Shown: one piece after another, positions 1 through 5,973 of the stretch
Layout: each line of letters begins with the position of its first letter
Numbering within the stretch: the stretch's first letter is position 1
DNA from: Porticoccus sp.
GTDB lineage: Bacteria; Pseudomonadota; Gammaproteobacteria; Pseudomonadales; Porticoccaceae
Direction: 5' to 3'
Length of the DNA stretch: 8,512 nucleotides
Assembly (NCBI GenBank): GCA_023263825.1
Contig: JALQUJ010000157.1
Coordinates: forward strand, 1 to 8,512
Position numbers and translations under genes: made by a program
The notes under the pieces: generated by a model
Database searches by the model: none
Seen by the model: the letters and a program-made list of their open reading frames with translations, nothing else
What the model was told of the DNA's origin: nothing

Positions 1-855
1 GATAAAACGTCGGCTTTGTAAATCAAAGGTGTAAATCTCAGGATTACCATCTTTAGAAAGCACCAACGCTAACTGACGACCATCTGGCGACCATGAAGGC
101 GCGCCATTTAATCCTCTGAAATTTGTTAATTGCTCTCGCTTTGCCGTCGCCAAATCTTGCTTAAAAATTGCAGGCCGACCTGTTTCAAATGAGACATAAA
201 CTAATTGCTTTGCATCCGGAGACCAGGCGGGAGACATAATAGGCTCTTTGGATTCCAACATCAGGCGCTCACGAGCACCATCGACATCAGACACCATCAA
301 GCGAAATCTCATTTTTCCGTTAAAGGGCACCGCGGTCACGTAGGCTACACGCGTGGAAAAAGCCCCGGGGATTCCGATAATAGCCAGATAAACCTCATCA
401 CTAATATAATGAGCCAAGTCACGAAGTTGTGTATTTGAACCCTTCACTACCTTAGTGAAGACTACTTTGGCACTATGGACTTCCAAGAGGCTAAAGGTGA
501 TTTGATAGATACCACCTCGATGTGTGGTTTTTCCAACCACTAGATATTCAGCACCCAAAATTCGCCAGTCACGGTAGTAAACCTCTTTGGCCGTTGACGG
601 GAACGACAACATATCCCTGCGGGGAATGGGGCGAAATAAACCACTTCGCTGTAAATCAGCGGAGACAATTTTGCTGACATCTTCAGGTAATGATTTTCCA
701 TCACGGGTAATCGGAGCAATACCAATACGAGTCGGATTATCAACACCCTGGGTAATTTCAATAGTCAGCTCTGCAAATGCTGACACTGAAAACATTGTCA
801 TTAACAGTGAAAACACCGCCAGCTGACAAACACTAACAATCCCGAACTTTCTCAC
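1..855 (-). CDS. tolB: TolB, periplasmic Tol-Pal beta-propeller protein (3' part cut off by the window edge)
   Basis: Periplasmic component of the Tol-Pal envelope system; the family binds Pal and TolA and relays TolQRA motor energy to the outer membrane. 285 codons are open from a GTG at 855 to the left edge, against about 430 residues for full-length TolB, so the last third is missing. Residues 1-28 form a Sec signal peptide (RK at the start, a hydrophobic core, AFA before Glu29). An N-terminal domain follows to about residue 170, with TQGVDNPTRIGI near its start. Propeller-type repeats come next, with PAWSPDAKQL at 209-218 and PSWSPDGRQL at 253-262. The GTG start is preferred because the next in-frame ATG (codon 19) would leave too short a signal sequence. 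GAGG at 865-868 lies 9 nt upstream. The start is 3 nt after the tolA stop, so translation is probably coupled. Confidence 0.95.
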   Translation of the reverse strand, partial: MRKFGIVSVCQLAVFSLLMTMFSVSAFAELTIEITQGVDNPTRIGIAPITRDGKSLPEDVSKIVSADLQRSGLFRPIPRRDMLSFPSTAKEVYYRDWRILGAEYLVVGKTTHRGGIYQITFSLLEVHSAKVVFTKVVKGSNTQLRDLAHYISDEVYLAIIGIPGAFSTRVAYVTAVPFNGKMRFRLMVSDVDGARERLMLESKEPIMSPAWSPDAKQLVYVSFETGRPAIFKQDLATAKREQLTNFRGLNGAPSWSPDGRQLALVLSKDGNPEIYTFDLQSRRFI

Positions 856-858
856 GTG

Positions 859-1569
859 TTACAACCTCAAATCTTCTGGTCTGAAGACCAAACGTAATTG
901 TCTAAAATATTGCTCAAACACCCTGGGAGGCAATTCCTTTAACTTTTCAAACCGCCCGGCTTTATGAACCGCCTGTTCCGCAGAGCGGTCAAATGCAGCA
1001 TTGCCACTGGACTTTACAATCGCCACACTAATCACCTGCCCTGTTGGTACCAACTGGATGGATAATTCTACTTCCATTCCCCGTCGAGCACTCGGTGGGC
1101 GATTCCAATTCCCCGCCACCCGATCAAAAATATAAGCCGAATAACTACTTGCTAACTGCTCATCATTCTCCGCCGCCAAAAACTCCTCTTCGGCCGCCAG
1201 TGCACTGGCTAAATCCTGCTGCATTTTCTGATTGTCTGGCTCTGATTTTGGTTCGGGCTTTGGCTTCGGTTTCGGCTTAGCCTTTGGTTTGGGCTTGGGT
1301 TTAGCTTTCGGCTTGGGTTTAACCTTGGGTTTCGGTTTAGCCTTTGGTTTTGGCTTCGGTTTAACTTTGGGTTTGGGCTTAACTTTTGGCTTAGCCTTGG
1401 CCTTTTCCTCAAGCTGCACCAGCTTTGCCTGCACATATTTAGGTGGAGCGGCTTTCCTTAAACTTTTCTCTGGCCCCCAATGGCTCACCAGCAAATAAAT
1501 GACGAAACCATGTAACGCAAGACTGACCAATATGGCGATGCTGAATGAAACAAACCTGTTCGCTAACAC
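859..1569 (-). CDS. tolA: TolA, inner-membrane energy transducer of Tol-Pal, with a Lys-Pro linker
   Basis: Links the TolQR proton motor in the inner membrane to TolB and Pal at the outer membrane. Of its 236 residues, about 9-29 form the single transmembrane anchor and contain the S-x3-H motif (Ser16, His20) that TolA and TonB use to couple to their motors. Residues about 56-111 are an almost pure alternating Lys-Pro tract with Val/Ala interruptions. Residues about 113-140 are an acidic, Ala-rich helix. Residues about 145-236 are the C-terminal TolA/TonB-like domain (GNWNRPPSARRGMEVELSI, then VPTGQVISVAIVKSSGNAAF). It is much shorter than E. coli TolA (about 420 residues), whose linker is a long Ala/Lys/Glu helix instead. 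The start is GTG, 12 nt after tolR, with only a weak upstream AGG (1581-1583); no in-frame ATG precedes the membrane segment. The assignment rests on domain order and on position between tolR and tolB. Confidence 0.95.
   Translation of the reverse strand: MLANRFVSFSIAILVSLALHGFVIYLLVSHWGPEKSLRKAAPPKYVQAKLVQLEEKAKAKPKVKPKPKVKPKPKPKAKPKPKVKPKPKAKPKPKPKAKPKPKPKPEPKSEPDNQKMQQDLASALAAEEEFLAAENDEQLASSYSAYIFDRVAGNWNRPPSARRGMEVELSIQLVPTGQVISVAIVKSSGNAAFDRSAEQAVHKAGRFEKLKELPPRVFEQYFRQLRLVFRPEDLRL
1237..1404 (-). repeat. Lys-Pro low-complexity repeat inside tolA
   Basis: This is the coding repeat for TolA residues about 56-111. It consists of KPKPKV and KPKPKPKA blocks of 6 and 8 residues joined in tandem, ending in PEPKSEP. 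At the DNA level this is an imperfect alternation of AAR and CCN codons with third-position variation, so it is not an exact tandem copy. The tract also creates long spurious open frames on both strands. Confidence 0.85.
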
Positions 1570-1581
1570 GACAGCAAAGGC

Positions 1582-2010
1582 CTACTTTTTTCCTGGCGGT
1601 TCGGTTACTAAGCCTACACTGGGTGCTCCCGCATTCTGTAAGTCACTCATCAGCTTCACCACCACACCGTAATCTACTCTCGCATCACCCCATACCAACA
1701 CTGGTGTTTTAGGCTGCTGCCTCAACACCTTCGCTACTTTTTCAATGATTGAGGGCAATGCTTCTTGCACATTTTTTCCGTTACCAATATCCAAATAATA
1801 AGAGCCGTCCGATTTTACTGAGACGATTAACGGTTCCTTATCTTTATCATCCAGCGGAGCAGAAGGTGCCTGGGGCAGCTCTACTTTCACCCCCTGCATT
1901 AACAAGGGTGCTGTCACCATAAACACAATTAGCAACACCAACATAACATCGATGTAAGGCACTACATTGATTTCGGCAACCAGTTTGCGCTTATGCTTTT
2001 TGTATTTCAT
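1582..2010 (-). CDS. tolR: TolR, Tol-Pal proton-motor subunit
   Basis: Inner-membrane protein of the ExbD/TolR family that forms the proton-conducting motor with TolQ and energises TolA. It has 142 residues, the usual size. Residues 1-10 are a very basic cytoplasmic tail (KYKKHKRK). Residues about 19-38 are the single transmembrane helix, YIDVMLVLLIVFMVTAPLL, and carry Asp21, the conserved membrane carboxylate of the proton path. The periplasmic domain follows, with VKVELPQAP at 41-49 and VLVWGDARVDYGVVVKLM at 104-121. ATG start at 2010; no recognisable Shine-Dalgarno precedes it, and a heptamer repeat occupies the upstream gap. It lies 61 nt after tolQ and 12 nt before tolA. Confidence 0.96.
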   Translation of the reverse strand: MKYKKHKRKLVAEINVVPYIDVMLVLLIVFMVTAPLLMQGVKVELPQAPSAPLDDKDKEPLIVSVKSDGSYYLDIGNGKNVQEALPSIIEKVAKVLRQQPKTPVLVWGDARVDYGVVVKLMSDLQNAGAPSVGLVTEPPGKK

Positions 2011-2015
2011 CGTGG

Positions 2016-2056
2016 GCTGCTATTCGCTAATTGCTGTTTGCTATTGCTATCTGCTT
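2016..2056 (-). repeat. Degenerate heptamer repeat between tolQ and tolR
   Basis: On the minus strand the AGC trinucleotide recurs at spacings of 7, 6, 7, 7 and 7 nt, giving about six degenerate copies of a unit like TAGCAAA or TAGCGAA. The tract fills most of the 61-nt tolQ-tolR gap and ends 5 nt before the tolR start codon. No function is visible. It may have arisen by replication slippage. Confidence 0.6.
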
Positions 2057-2071
2057 GTTGGTTACGACTGA

Positions 2072-2746
2072 TCAATTACTATGAACTCGACGATGTAAAA
2101 TACTGGAGAACTCTTCAGCAAAGGTTTCATACCCACTGAACACAGTATCTGCTGAAGCAGAATAACGGTTGTACGCCAGCACAGCTGGGATCGCTGCAAA
2201 TAGCCCCATAGCTGTAGCAATCAAAGCCTCTGAAATACCCGGAGCAACTGTCGCCAATGTTGCCTGCTGAACATTCGCCAACCCACGAAAGGCATTCATA
2301 ATGCCCCAGACCGTACCAAACAGGCCTATATAAGGGCTGACCGACGCAACACTGGCAAGGAATGGTAGATTTCTGTTGAGCTTCTCTTCTTCACGAGACA
2401 GTGCAACACGCATGGATCGCTCAGTCCCTTCCATAACCGCATCAGGGTCAGCATTACTTTGTTGAGTCAGTCGATTGAATTCACGGAATCCTGCACTAAA
2501 TACACTGGCCAGTCCTTCAGTACCTGATTGTGCACTGCTATCGTGGTAAAGCTCGTTTAGGTCCACACCGGACCAGAAATTATCTTCAAATTCACGCAAA
2601 TTACGGCTGGCATTGCGGAGGTATAAACCCCGCTGAACTATCATGACCCATGAAATGATGGAGGCCACAAAAAGTAAAAGCATGACAAATTGCACCAAAA
2701 TGGTCGCATCAGCAATCAAACTCCAAAGAGACAATTGTTCAGTCAC
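2072..2746 (-). CDS. tolQ: TolQ, Tol-Pal proton-motor subunit (ExbB/TolQ family)
   Basis: Inner-membrane motor protein that, with TolR, converts the proton gradient into movement of TolA. Of its 224 residues, about 14-36 form transmembrane helix 1, followed by a large cytoplasmic loop (about 37-127). Helix 2 is at about 128-150 (LPFLASVASVSPYIGLFGTV, with the conserved SPYIGLFGTVWGIM signature). Helix 3 is at about 167-192 (APGISEALIATAMGLFAAIP). The start is GTG at 2746, chosen because a strong AGGGGAG lies 7 nt upstream and the resulting N-terminus aligns with known TolQ. It ends in TGA. It follows ybgC after 107 nt, the largest gap inside the ybgC-tolB block, so an internal promoter there is possible. 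Confidence 0.97.
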   Translation of the reverse strand: MTEQLSLWSLIADATILVQFVMLLLFVASIISWVMIVQRGLYLRNASRNLREFEDNFWSGVDLNELYHDSSAQSGTEGLASVFSAGFREFNRLTQQSNADPDAVMEGTERSMRVALSREEEKLNRNLPFLASVASVSPYIGLFGTVWGIMNAFRGLANVQQATLATVAPGISEALIATAMGLFAAIPAVLAYNRYSASADTVFSGYETFAEEFSSILHRRVHSN

Positions 2747-2753
2747 CAGTTTG

Positions 2754-2760
2754 CTCCCCT
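2754..2760 (-). promoter_or_regulatory. Ribosome binding site of tolQ
   Basis: AGGGGAG on the minus strand, 7 nt before the GTG at 2744-2746. It is the strongest Shine-Dalgarno in the tol block and fixes the tolQ start at a GTG codon. Confidence 0.8.
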
Positions 2761-2769
2761 ATTTTTGTG

Positions 2770-2785
2770 TGTATTTTTTAATACA
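2770..2785. repeat. AT-rich palindrome in the ybgC-tolQ gap
   Basis: A perfect 6-bp inverted repeat, TGTATT and AATACA, with a 4-nt spacer, about 10 nt upstream of the tolQ ribosome binding site. It is not followed by a T-tract in either useful direction, so it does not look like a terminator. It could be a weak operator, an RNA hairpin near the start of translation, or chance in an AT-rich gap. I see no convincing -35/-10 pair in the 107-nt gap. Confidence 0.35.
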
Positions 2786-2853
2786 GCTTAGCTTTTAAGT
2801 ACTTCCGGCTGACTAATGCTTCGAACTAGCCGCCTTAATATTCCAACCGGTCG

Positions 2854-3255
2854 TTACACTGCCGACTTTAACGCCTCTAGCATATGATCAGGAATGGCTG
2901 CCGGCTTTTTCTTTTCATGGTGAATACAGGCAACCTTAACTTCAGCCTCAATTAATACATCATCACCACGCAATACCCTCTGAGCGATAGTAAAAGATGT
3001 TCGTGACACTTTAACTAACTTGGCCGTAGCAAGAACTTCATCATCTAATACAGCAGGTTGGCGGTATTTGATTTCCACAGAATGAACAACAAACTGTAAG
3101 CCATCAAACAGTGCCGGCTTATCGTACCCCAAGGTGCGAATTAATTCTGTGCGGGCTCGCTCAATGTATTTGAGGTAATTCGCATAATAAACGATACCAC
3201 CCGCATCAGTGTCCTCTACGTAAACGCGAATGGGTAGACAATATTCTTCCGTCAT
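2854..3255 (-). CDS. ybgC: YbgC, Tol-Pal-associated acyl-CoA thioesterase
   Basis: Hotdog-fold thioesterase of the 4-hydroxybenzoyl-CoA thioesterase family, cytoplasmic, acting on acyl-CoA or acyl-ACP. It is routinely encoded first in tol-pal operons, though its role in Tol function is still unsettled. 133 residues, normal length. The active-site segment VEDTDAGGIVYYANYLKYIE is at 13-32; Asp17 matches the catalytic Asp of the family. VVHSVEIKYRQPAVLDDEV and the following strand complete the fold. The start ATG at 3255 gives the standard N-terminus (EYCLPIRVYVEDTD); the upstream region has only a weak GGAT. It lies 36 nt after ruvB with no visible terminator between them. Confidence 0.95.
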   Translation of the reverse strand: MTEEYCLPIRVYVEDTDAGGIVYYANYLKYIERARTELIRTLGYDKPALFDGLQFVVHSVEIKYRQPAVLDDEVLATAKLVKVSRTSFTIAQRVLRGDDVLIEAEVKVACIHHEKKKPAAIPDHMLEALKSAV

Positions 3256-3291
3256 TTATCCATTAGATCCGATAGTTTTTGCTAACTCTGA

Positions 3292-4329
3292 TTATTTTTC
3301 TATTAAGTCTGATTGCTCATCAAATTTCTTTGGGCTTTGTAAGCCAAAATGCTCATAGGCCAAACGCGTCACCATACGCCCTCGTGGTGTGCGCAGTAAA
3401 TAACCCTGCTGAATCAGGTAGGGTTCCAGCACATCTTCAATGGTATCCCGCTCTTCACTGATGGCTGCTGCAACACTATCTACACCGACCGGGCCACCAT
3501 CAAACTTCTCCATAATAGCCAGCATTAACCGGCGATCCATATGGTCAAAACCACTGGCATCGACATTCAACATATTCAGTGCTAAATCTGCCACCTCATT
3601 GGTAATCGTGCCATCAGCTTTAATGTCCGCATAATCCCTGACCCGCCGTAGTAAACGGTTGGCAATTCGAGGGGTACCACGTGAGCGGCGCGCAACCTCC
3701 GTGGCACCCTGATCATCCATATCAACACCCAAAATACGGGCGGAACGGGAAACAATGGACGTTAATTCATCCACGGAATAAAACTCAAGGCGCTGGACAA
3801 TACCAAAGCGGTCTCGCAAGGGAGAGGTCAGCAAGCCCGCTCTTGTGGTAGCACCCACAAGGGTAAAAGGAGGAATATCAAGTTTGATAGATCGGGCAGC
3901 AGGGCCTTCGCCAATCATAATATCGAGCTGGTAATCCTCCATTGCAGGATAAATCACTTCTTCGACCACAGGGCTTAGACGATGGATTTCATCAATAAAC
4001 AGCACATCGCCCGGCTCAAGGTTGGTCATCAACGCAGCCAAATCGCCAGCTTTTTCAAGTACAGGACCAGATGTTGTTTTTAGGCCAACACCCATTTCAT
4101 TGGCAATAATGTGCGCCAGCGTTGTTTTACCAAGGCCTGGTGGCCCAAAAACCAGGGTATGATCCAACGGCTCTTGGCGCTTGCGTGCCGCACCAATAAA
4201 AATTTCCATTTGCTCACGAACGGCTTGCTGCCCCACATAATCTTCAAGGCTGAGAGGACGTATCGCTCGGTCAAAACGATCTTCTTGAAGGTCAGCTTCA
4301 GGGGATATGAGACGGTCGGTTTCTATCAT
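3292..4329 (-). CDS. ruvB: RuvB, Holliday-junction branch-migration ATPase
   Basis: AAA+ helicase that forms hexameric rings on DNA beside RuvA and drives branch migration during recombinational repair. 345 residues, normal length. Walker A is GPPGLGKTT at 62-70, Walker B FIDEIHR at 111-117, sensor 1 GATT at 159-162, the arginine finger in LRDRFG (Arg173), and sensor 2 GTPRIANRLLRR at 218-229. A winged-helix DNA-binding domain follows, containing GGPVGVDSVAAAISEE and TPRGRMVT. The N-terminus (MIETDRLISP, then RAIRPLSLEDYVGQ) matches the family, so the ATG at 4329 is right even though no Shine-Dalgarno precedes it. It lies 45 nt after ruvA. A perfect TATAAT ends 6 nt before the ATG (see the candidate promoter). 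Confidence 0.98.
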   Translation of the reverse strand: MIETDRLISPEADLQEDRFDRAIRPLSLEDYVGQQAVREQMEIFIGAARKRQEPLDHTLVFGPPGLGKTTLAHIIANEMGVGLKTTSGPVLEKAGDLAALMTNLEPGDVLFIDEIHRLSPVVEEVIYPAMEDYQLDIMIGEGPAARSIKLDIPPFTLVGATTRAGLLTSPLRDRFGIVQRLEFYSVDELTSIVSRSARILGVDMDDQGATEVARRSRGTPRIANRLLRRVRDYADIKADGTITNEVADLALNMLNVDASGFDHMDRRLMLAIMEKFDGGPVGVDSVAAAISEERDTIEDVLEPYLIQQGYLLRTPRGRMVTRLAYEHFGLQSPKKFDEQSDLIEK

Positions 4330-4335
4330 GGCGCG

Positions 4336-4364
4336 ATTATATCTCGATGGAGAAACTATATCTC
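4336..4364 (-). promoter_or_regulatory. Candidate internal promoter giving a leaderless ruvB transcript
   Basis: On the minus strand a perfect -10 hexamer TATAAT lies at 4341-4336. With a 17-nt spacer the -35 position (4364-4359) reads GAGATA, only 3 of 6 to consensus. Only 6 nt (CGCGCC) separate the -10 from the ruvB ATG, so a normal start of transcription would fall on the A of the ATG. GAGATATA occurs twice here (4364-4357 and 4345-4338). The poor -35 keeps confidence low. Confidence 0.35.
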
Positions 4365-4374
4365 TAGTAGGTGA

Positions 4375-5013
4375 TTAAGCTTTTGCCATGCTCTTAAGTG
4401 AAAGCCTAATCAACTCTTCACTTGTTTGTGCATCATATCCATCATCAGAGACCACAGCGTTCACCATACGAGCGGCTTCCTGAGGTTTATAACCTAAGGC
4501 AATTAAAGCGCTTTCTGCTTCGGCAATGGTATCCGACTGTTTACTTGATAACGGCAATTCAGGCGATCCATCTGCACCAGTCTCATGACCTTTACCAAAG
4601 CTGTCTGAAAAAGACTCCAGCTTATCTCGTACTTCAACAATCAATCGCTCAGCCGTTTTCTTACCTACACCCGGTAGTTTTACCAATGTTGCTGTATCGT
4701 TGTCGTGTACACACCGGACAAAATCCCATGCCGTCATACCCGAAAGAATGGCCAATGCCATTTTGGGGCCGACACCACTGATTTTAATCAAAGTTCGAAA
4801 TAACTCTCGTTCACTCTGATGGGCAAAGCCAAATAACAGTTGTGCATCTTCCCGCACCACAAAGTGAGTGTGCAGAGTGACCGTTTCTCCACAGCCCGGC
4901 AGATCAAAATACGTGGTTAAAGAAACCTGCACTTCATAACCCACCCCCTGAACATCAATCAGCAGCTCTGGAGCCTGCTTTTCCAACAAAATGCCAGTAA
5001 TTCGACCAATCAC
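4375..5013 (-). CDS. ruvA: RuvA, Holliday-junction recognition protein
   Basis: Tetrameric DNA-binding protein that holds the Holliday junction open and square and recruits RuvB. 212 residues, close to the usual length. The N-terminal OB-fold domain begins MIGRITGILLEKQAPELLID; Glu55-Asp56 (VVREDAQLLFGF) are the acidic pin residues at the crossover. Helix-hairpin-helix motifs are at about 75-90 (LIKISGVGPKMALAIL) and 110-127 (LVKLPGVGKKTAERLIVE). A flexible linker (about 137-160) leads to the C-terminal RuvB-binding domain, with EAESALIALGYKPQEAARMV at 165-184. The start is GTG, 1 nt after the ruvC TAA, with GGAGAG 5 nt upstream, so it is translationally coupled to ruvC. Confidence 0.97.
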   Translation of the reverse strand: MIGRITGILLEKQAPELLIDVQGVGYEVQVSLTTYFDLPGCGETVTLHTHFVVREDAQLLFGFAHQSERELFRTLIKISGVGPKMALAILSGMTAWDFVRCVHDNDTATLVKLPGVGKKTAERLIVEVRDKLESFSDSFGKGHETGADGSPELPLSSKQSDTIAEAESALIALGYKPQEAARMVNAVVSDDGYDAQTSEELIRLSLKSMAKA

Positions 5014-5014
5014 A

Positions 5015-5575
5015 TTAGCTCTCCAGAACCGTATTAGTTTTCGCCACCTGCTTTAACCGCCCTTTTGAATATCGCAACTGGCCACCAATACTGGTAGCTG
5101 TACGCATGGTTTGGGCGTGGCACAGTGCAACAGCCAAGCCATCCGCAGCATCTTCAGCAGGTGTAGACGGGAGTTTTAGTAAATGTTTGACCATATGCTG
5201 CACTTGCTCTTTCTTGGCAGCACCAGAACCCACCACAGATTGCTTAACCGAACGCGCCGCATACTCAGCTACAGCCAGCCCAGCGGTTACCCCAGCAACA
5301 ATGGCCGCTCCCCTAGCCTGCCCCAACTTCAAGGCTGCACGAGGATCTCGGGCAAAGAACACCTCTTCAACGGCCATTTCCAGCGGGTTATGCTCACGGA
5401 TAATTTCAGAAACACTATCGAAAATAACTTTTAAGCGCTCAGGCAGCTCCCCAGTAGGCAAACGAATAATGCCACTGGTCACGTATTCCAACTTGGAACC
5501 ATTGGTACCGGCGGCATTAATAATGCCAAAACCGGTTTTACGGGAACCAGGGTCGATACCAAGGATTAGAGTCAT
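5015..5575 (-). CDS. ruvC: RuvC, Holliday-junction resolvase
   Basis: Mg2+-dependent endonuclease that nicks opposite strands of Holliday junctions to resolve them, working with RuvAB. 186 residues, slightly longer than E. coli RuvC (173). All four catalytic acids of the RNase H-like fold are visible: Asp8 (ILGIDPGSRKTGFG), Glu70 (MAVEEVFFA), and Asp142 and Asp145 (PAEDAADGLAVALCHA). DPRAALKLGQARGAA at 77-91 is the conserved helix, and VKQSVVGSGAAKKEQVQ at 110-126 the DNA-facing loop. ATG start at 5575; the ribosome binding site is weak (GGTG only 3 nt away). It is the first gene of ruvCAB, with a LexA box ending 16 nt upstream of its ATG. Confidence 0.98.
   Translation of the reverse strand: MTLILGIDPGSRKTGFGIINAAGTNGSKLEYVTSGIIRLPTGELPERLKVIFDSVSEIIREHNPLEMAVEEVFFARDPRAALKLGQARGAAIVAGVTAGLAVAEYAARSVKQSVVGSGAAKKEQVQHMVKHLLKLPSTPAEDAADGLAVALCHAQTMRTATSIGGQLRYSKGRLKQVAKTNTVLES
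5019..5024 (-). promoter_or_regulatory. Ribosome binding site of ruvA inside the ruvC 3' end
   Basis: GGAGAG on the minus strand, inside the last codons of ruvC and 5 nt before the ruvA GTG (7 nt if only GGAG is counted). It supports the GTG start of ruvA. Confidence 0.7.
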
Positions 5576-5591
5576 TTACACCACACAAATA

Positions 5592-5611
5592 TACTGTATA
5601 TTGCTACAGTA
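5592..5611. promoter_or_regulatory. LexA (SOS) box upstream of ruvCAB
   Basis: TACTGTATATTGCTACAGTA. It matches the gammaproteobacterial SOS-box consensus (TACTGTATATATATACAGTA) at 17 of 20 positions, with both CTGT and ACAG half-sites intact. It is centred about 27 nt before the ruvC ATG, where it would overlap the promoter. A TTTACC with a TATACA 19 nt further on (minus strand) is a weak candidate promoter covered by the box. Binding by LexA is inferred from the sequence match. Confidence 0.88.
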
Positions 5612-5973
5612 TATTAATTGGTAAAAAAAACAAGTCCCAGAGATAGACCACTCAATGTAAACATGGTATTGAGCAATTTGATTTTAAAAGACATTGATTT
5701 ATGATCAGGAAAAAGGGATTGGAATACAAAAGCAGGGATTAGGCTTCTTTTGCCAAATCACAGAACTTTCCTCTTTACTCCAACCCGCTGTAAAAAATAA
5801 CCTAAGGCTTTTGAACAAGCCATTAGGTTTCCATAGAGCTAATAGGGTCACCAAAAACATGCCAAGAACGGAATCTGTAGTAACAGGTTCATTTCATCCC
5901 CTTCTGATGTTTCTGCTGAGAGAGAAATACTCGACACTGTAATTAATAAACTCAATAAGACATGGAGTAAAAA
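5612..5973. other. Intergenic stretch between ruvC and the relic gene, no supported protein gene
   Basis: About 360 nt rich in stop codons in most frames. Longer frames exist on both strands (plus 5694-5942; minus about 5703-5893, starting near GMFLVTLLALWKPNG), but none has a good ribosome binding site or a recognisable motif. A 26-codon minus frame at 5614-5694 ends in a hydrophobic run (FTLSGLSLGLVFF) and also lacks a Shine-Dalgarno. A minus-strand reading around 5895-5970 looks like a signal-peptide core (LLSLLITVSSISLSA) but stops soon after. Structured elements are the hairpin at 5792-5829 and an A8 run at 5623-5630. A weak plus-strand promoter for the relic gene (CTGAGA, 16 nt, TGTAAT at 5938-5943) is possible. 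The stretch may be decayed genes. Confidence 0.5.
5792..5829 (-). terminator. Orphan rho-independent terminator-like hairpin, minus strand
   Basis: AACCTAAGGCTT (5799-5810) pairs with AAGCC-A-TTAGGTT (5817-5829), giving a 12-bp stem with one bulged base and a 6-nt loop. On the minus strand the stem is followed by A and then six T (5797-5792). No minus-strand gene lies between it and the upstream terminator at 6121-6152, so what it terminates is unknown. Confidence 0.6.

Noticed and set aside
1237..1404. A CRISPR-like repeat array in tolA.
   Set aside because: The repeats are short, degenerate, without spacers, and keep one coding frame throughout.
1044..1498. Overlapping open frames on both strands across the tolA repeat (plus 1044-1280 and 1232-1498, minus 1209-1436).
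   Set aside because: They are by-products of the AAR/CCN codon repeat of tolA; they have low-complexity translations and no ribosome binding sites or known motifs.
5106..5624. 172-codon plus-strand open frame opposite ruvC.
   Set aside because: It lies antisense to a complete RuvC with all catalytic residues and shows no domain or ribosome binding site.
5694..5942. 82-codon plus-strand frame upstream of the relic gene.
   Set aside because: It has no Shine-Dalgarno and no recognisable motif, and it runs through the terminator hairpin at 5799-5829.
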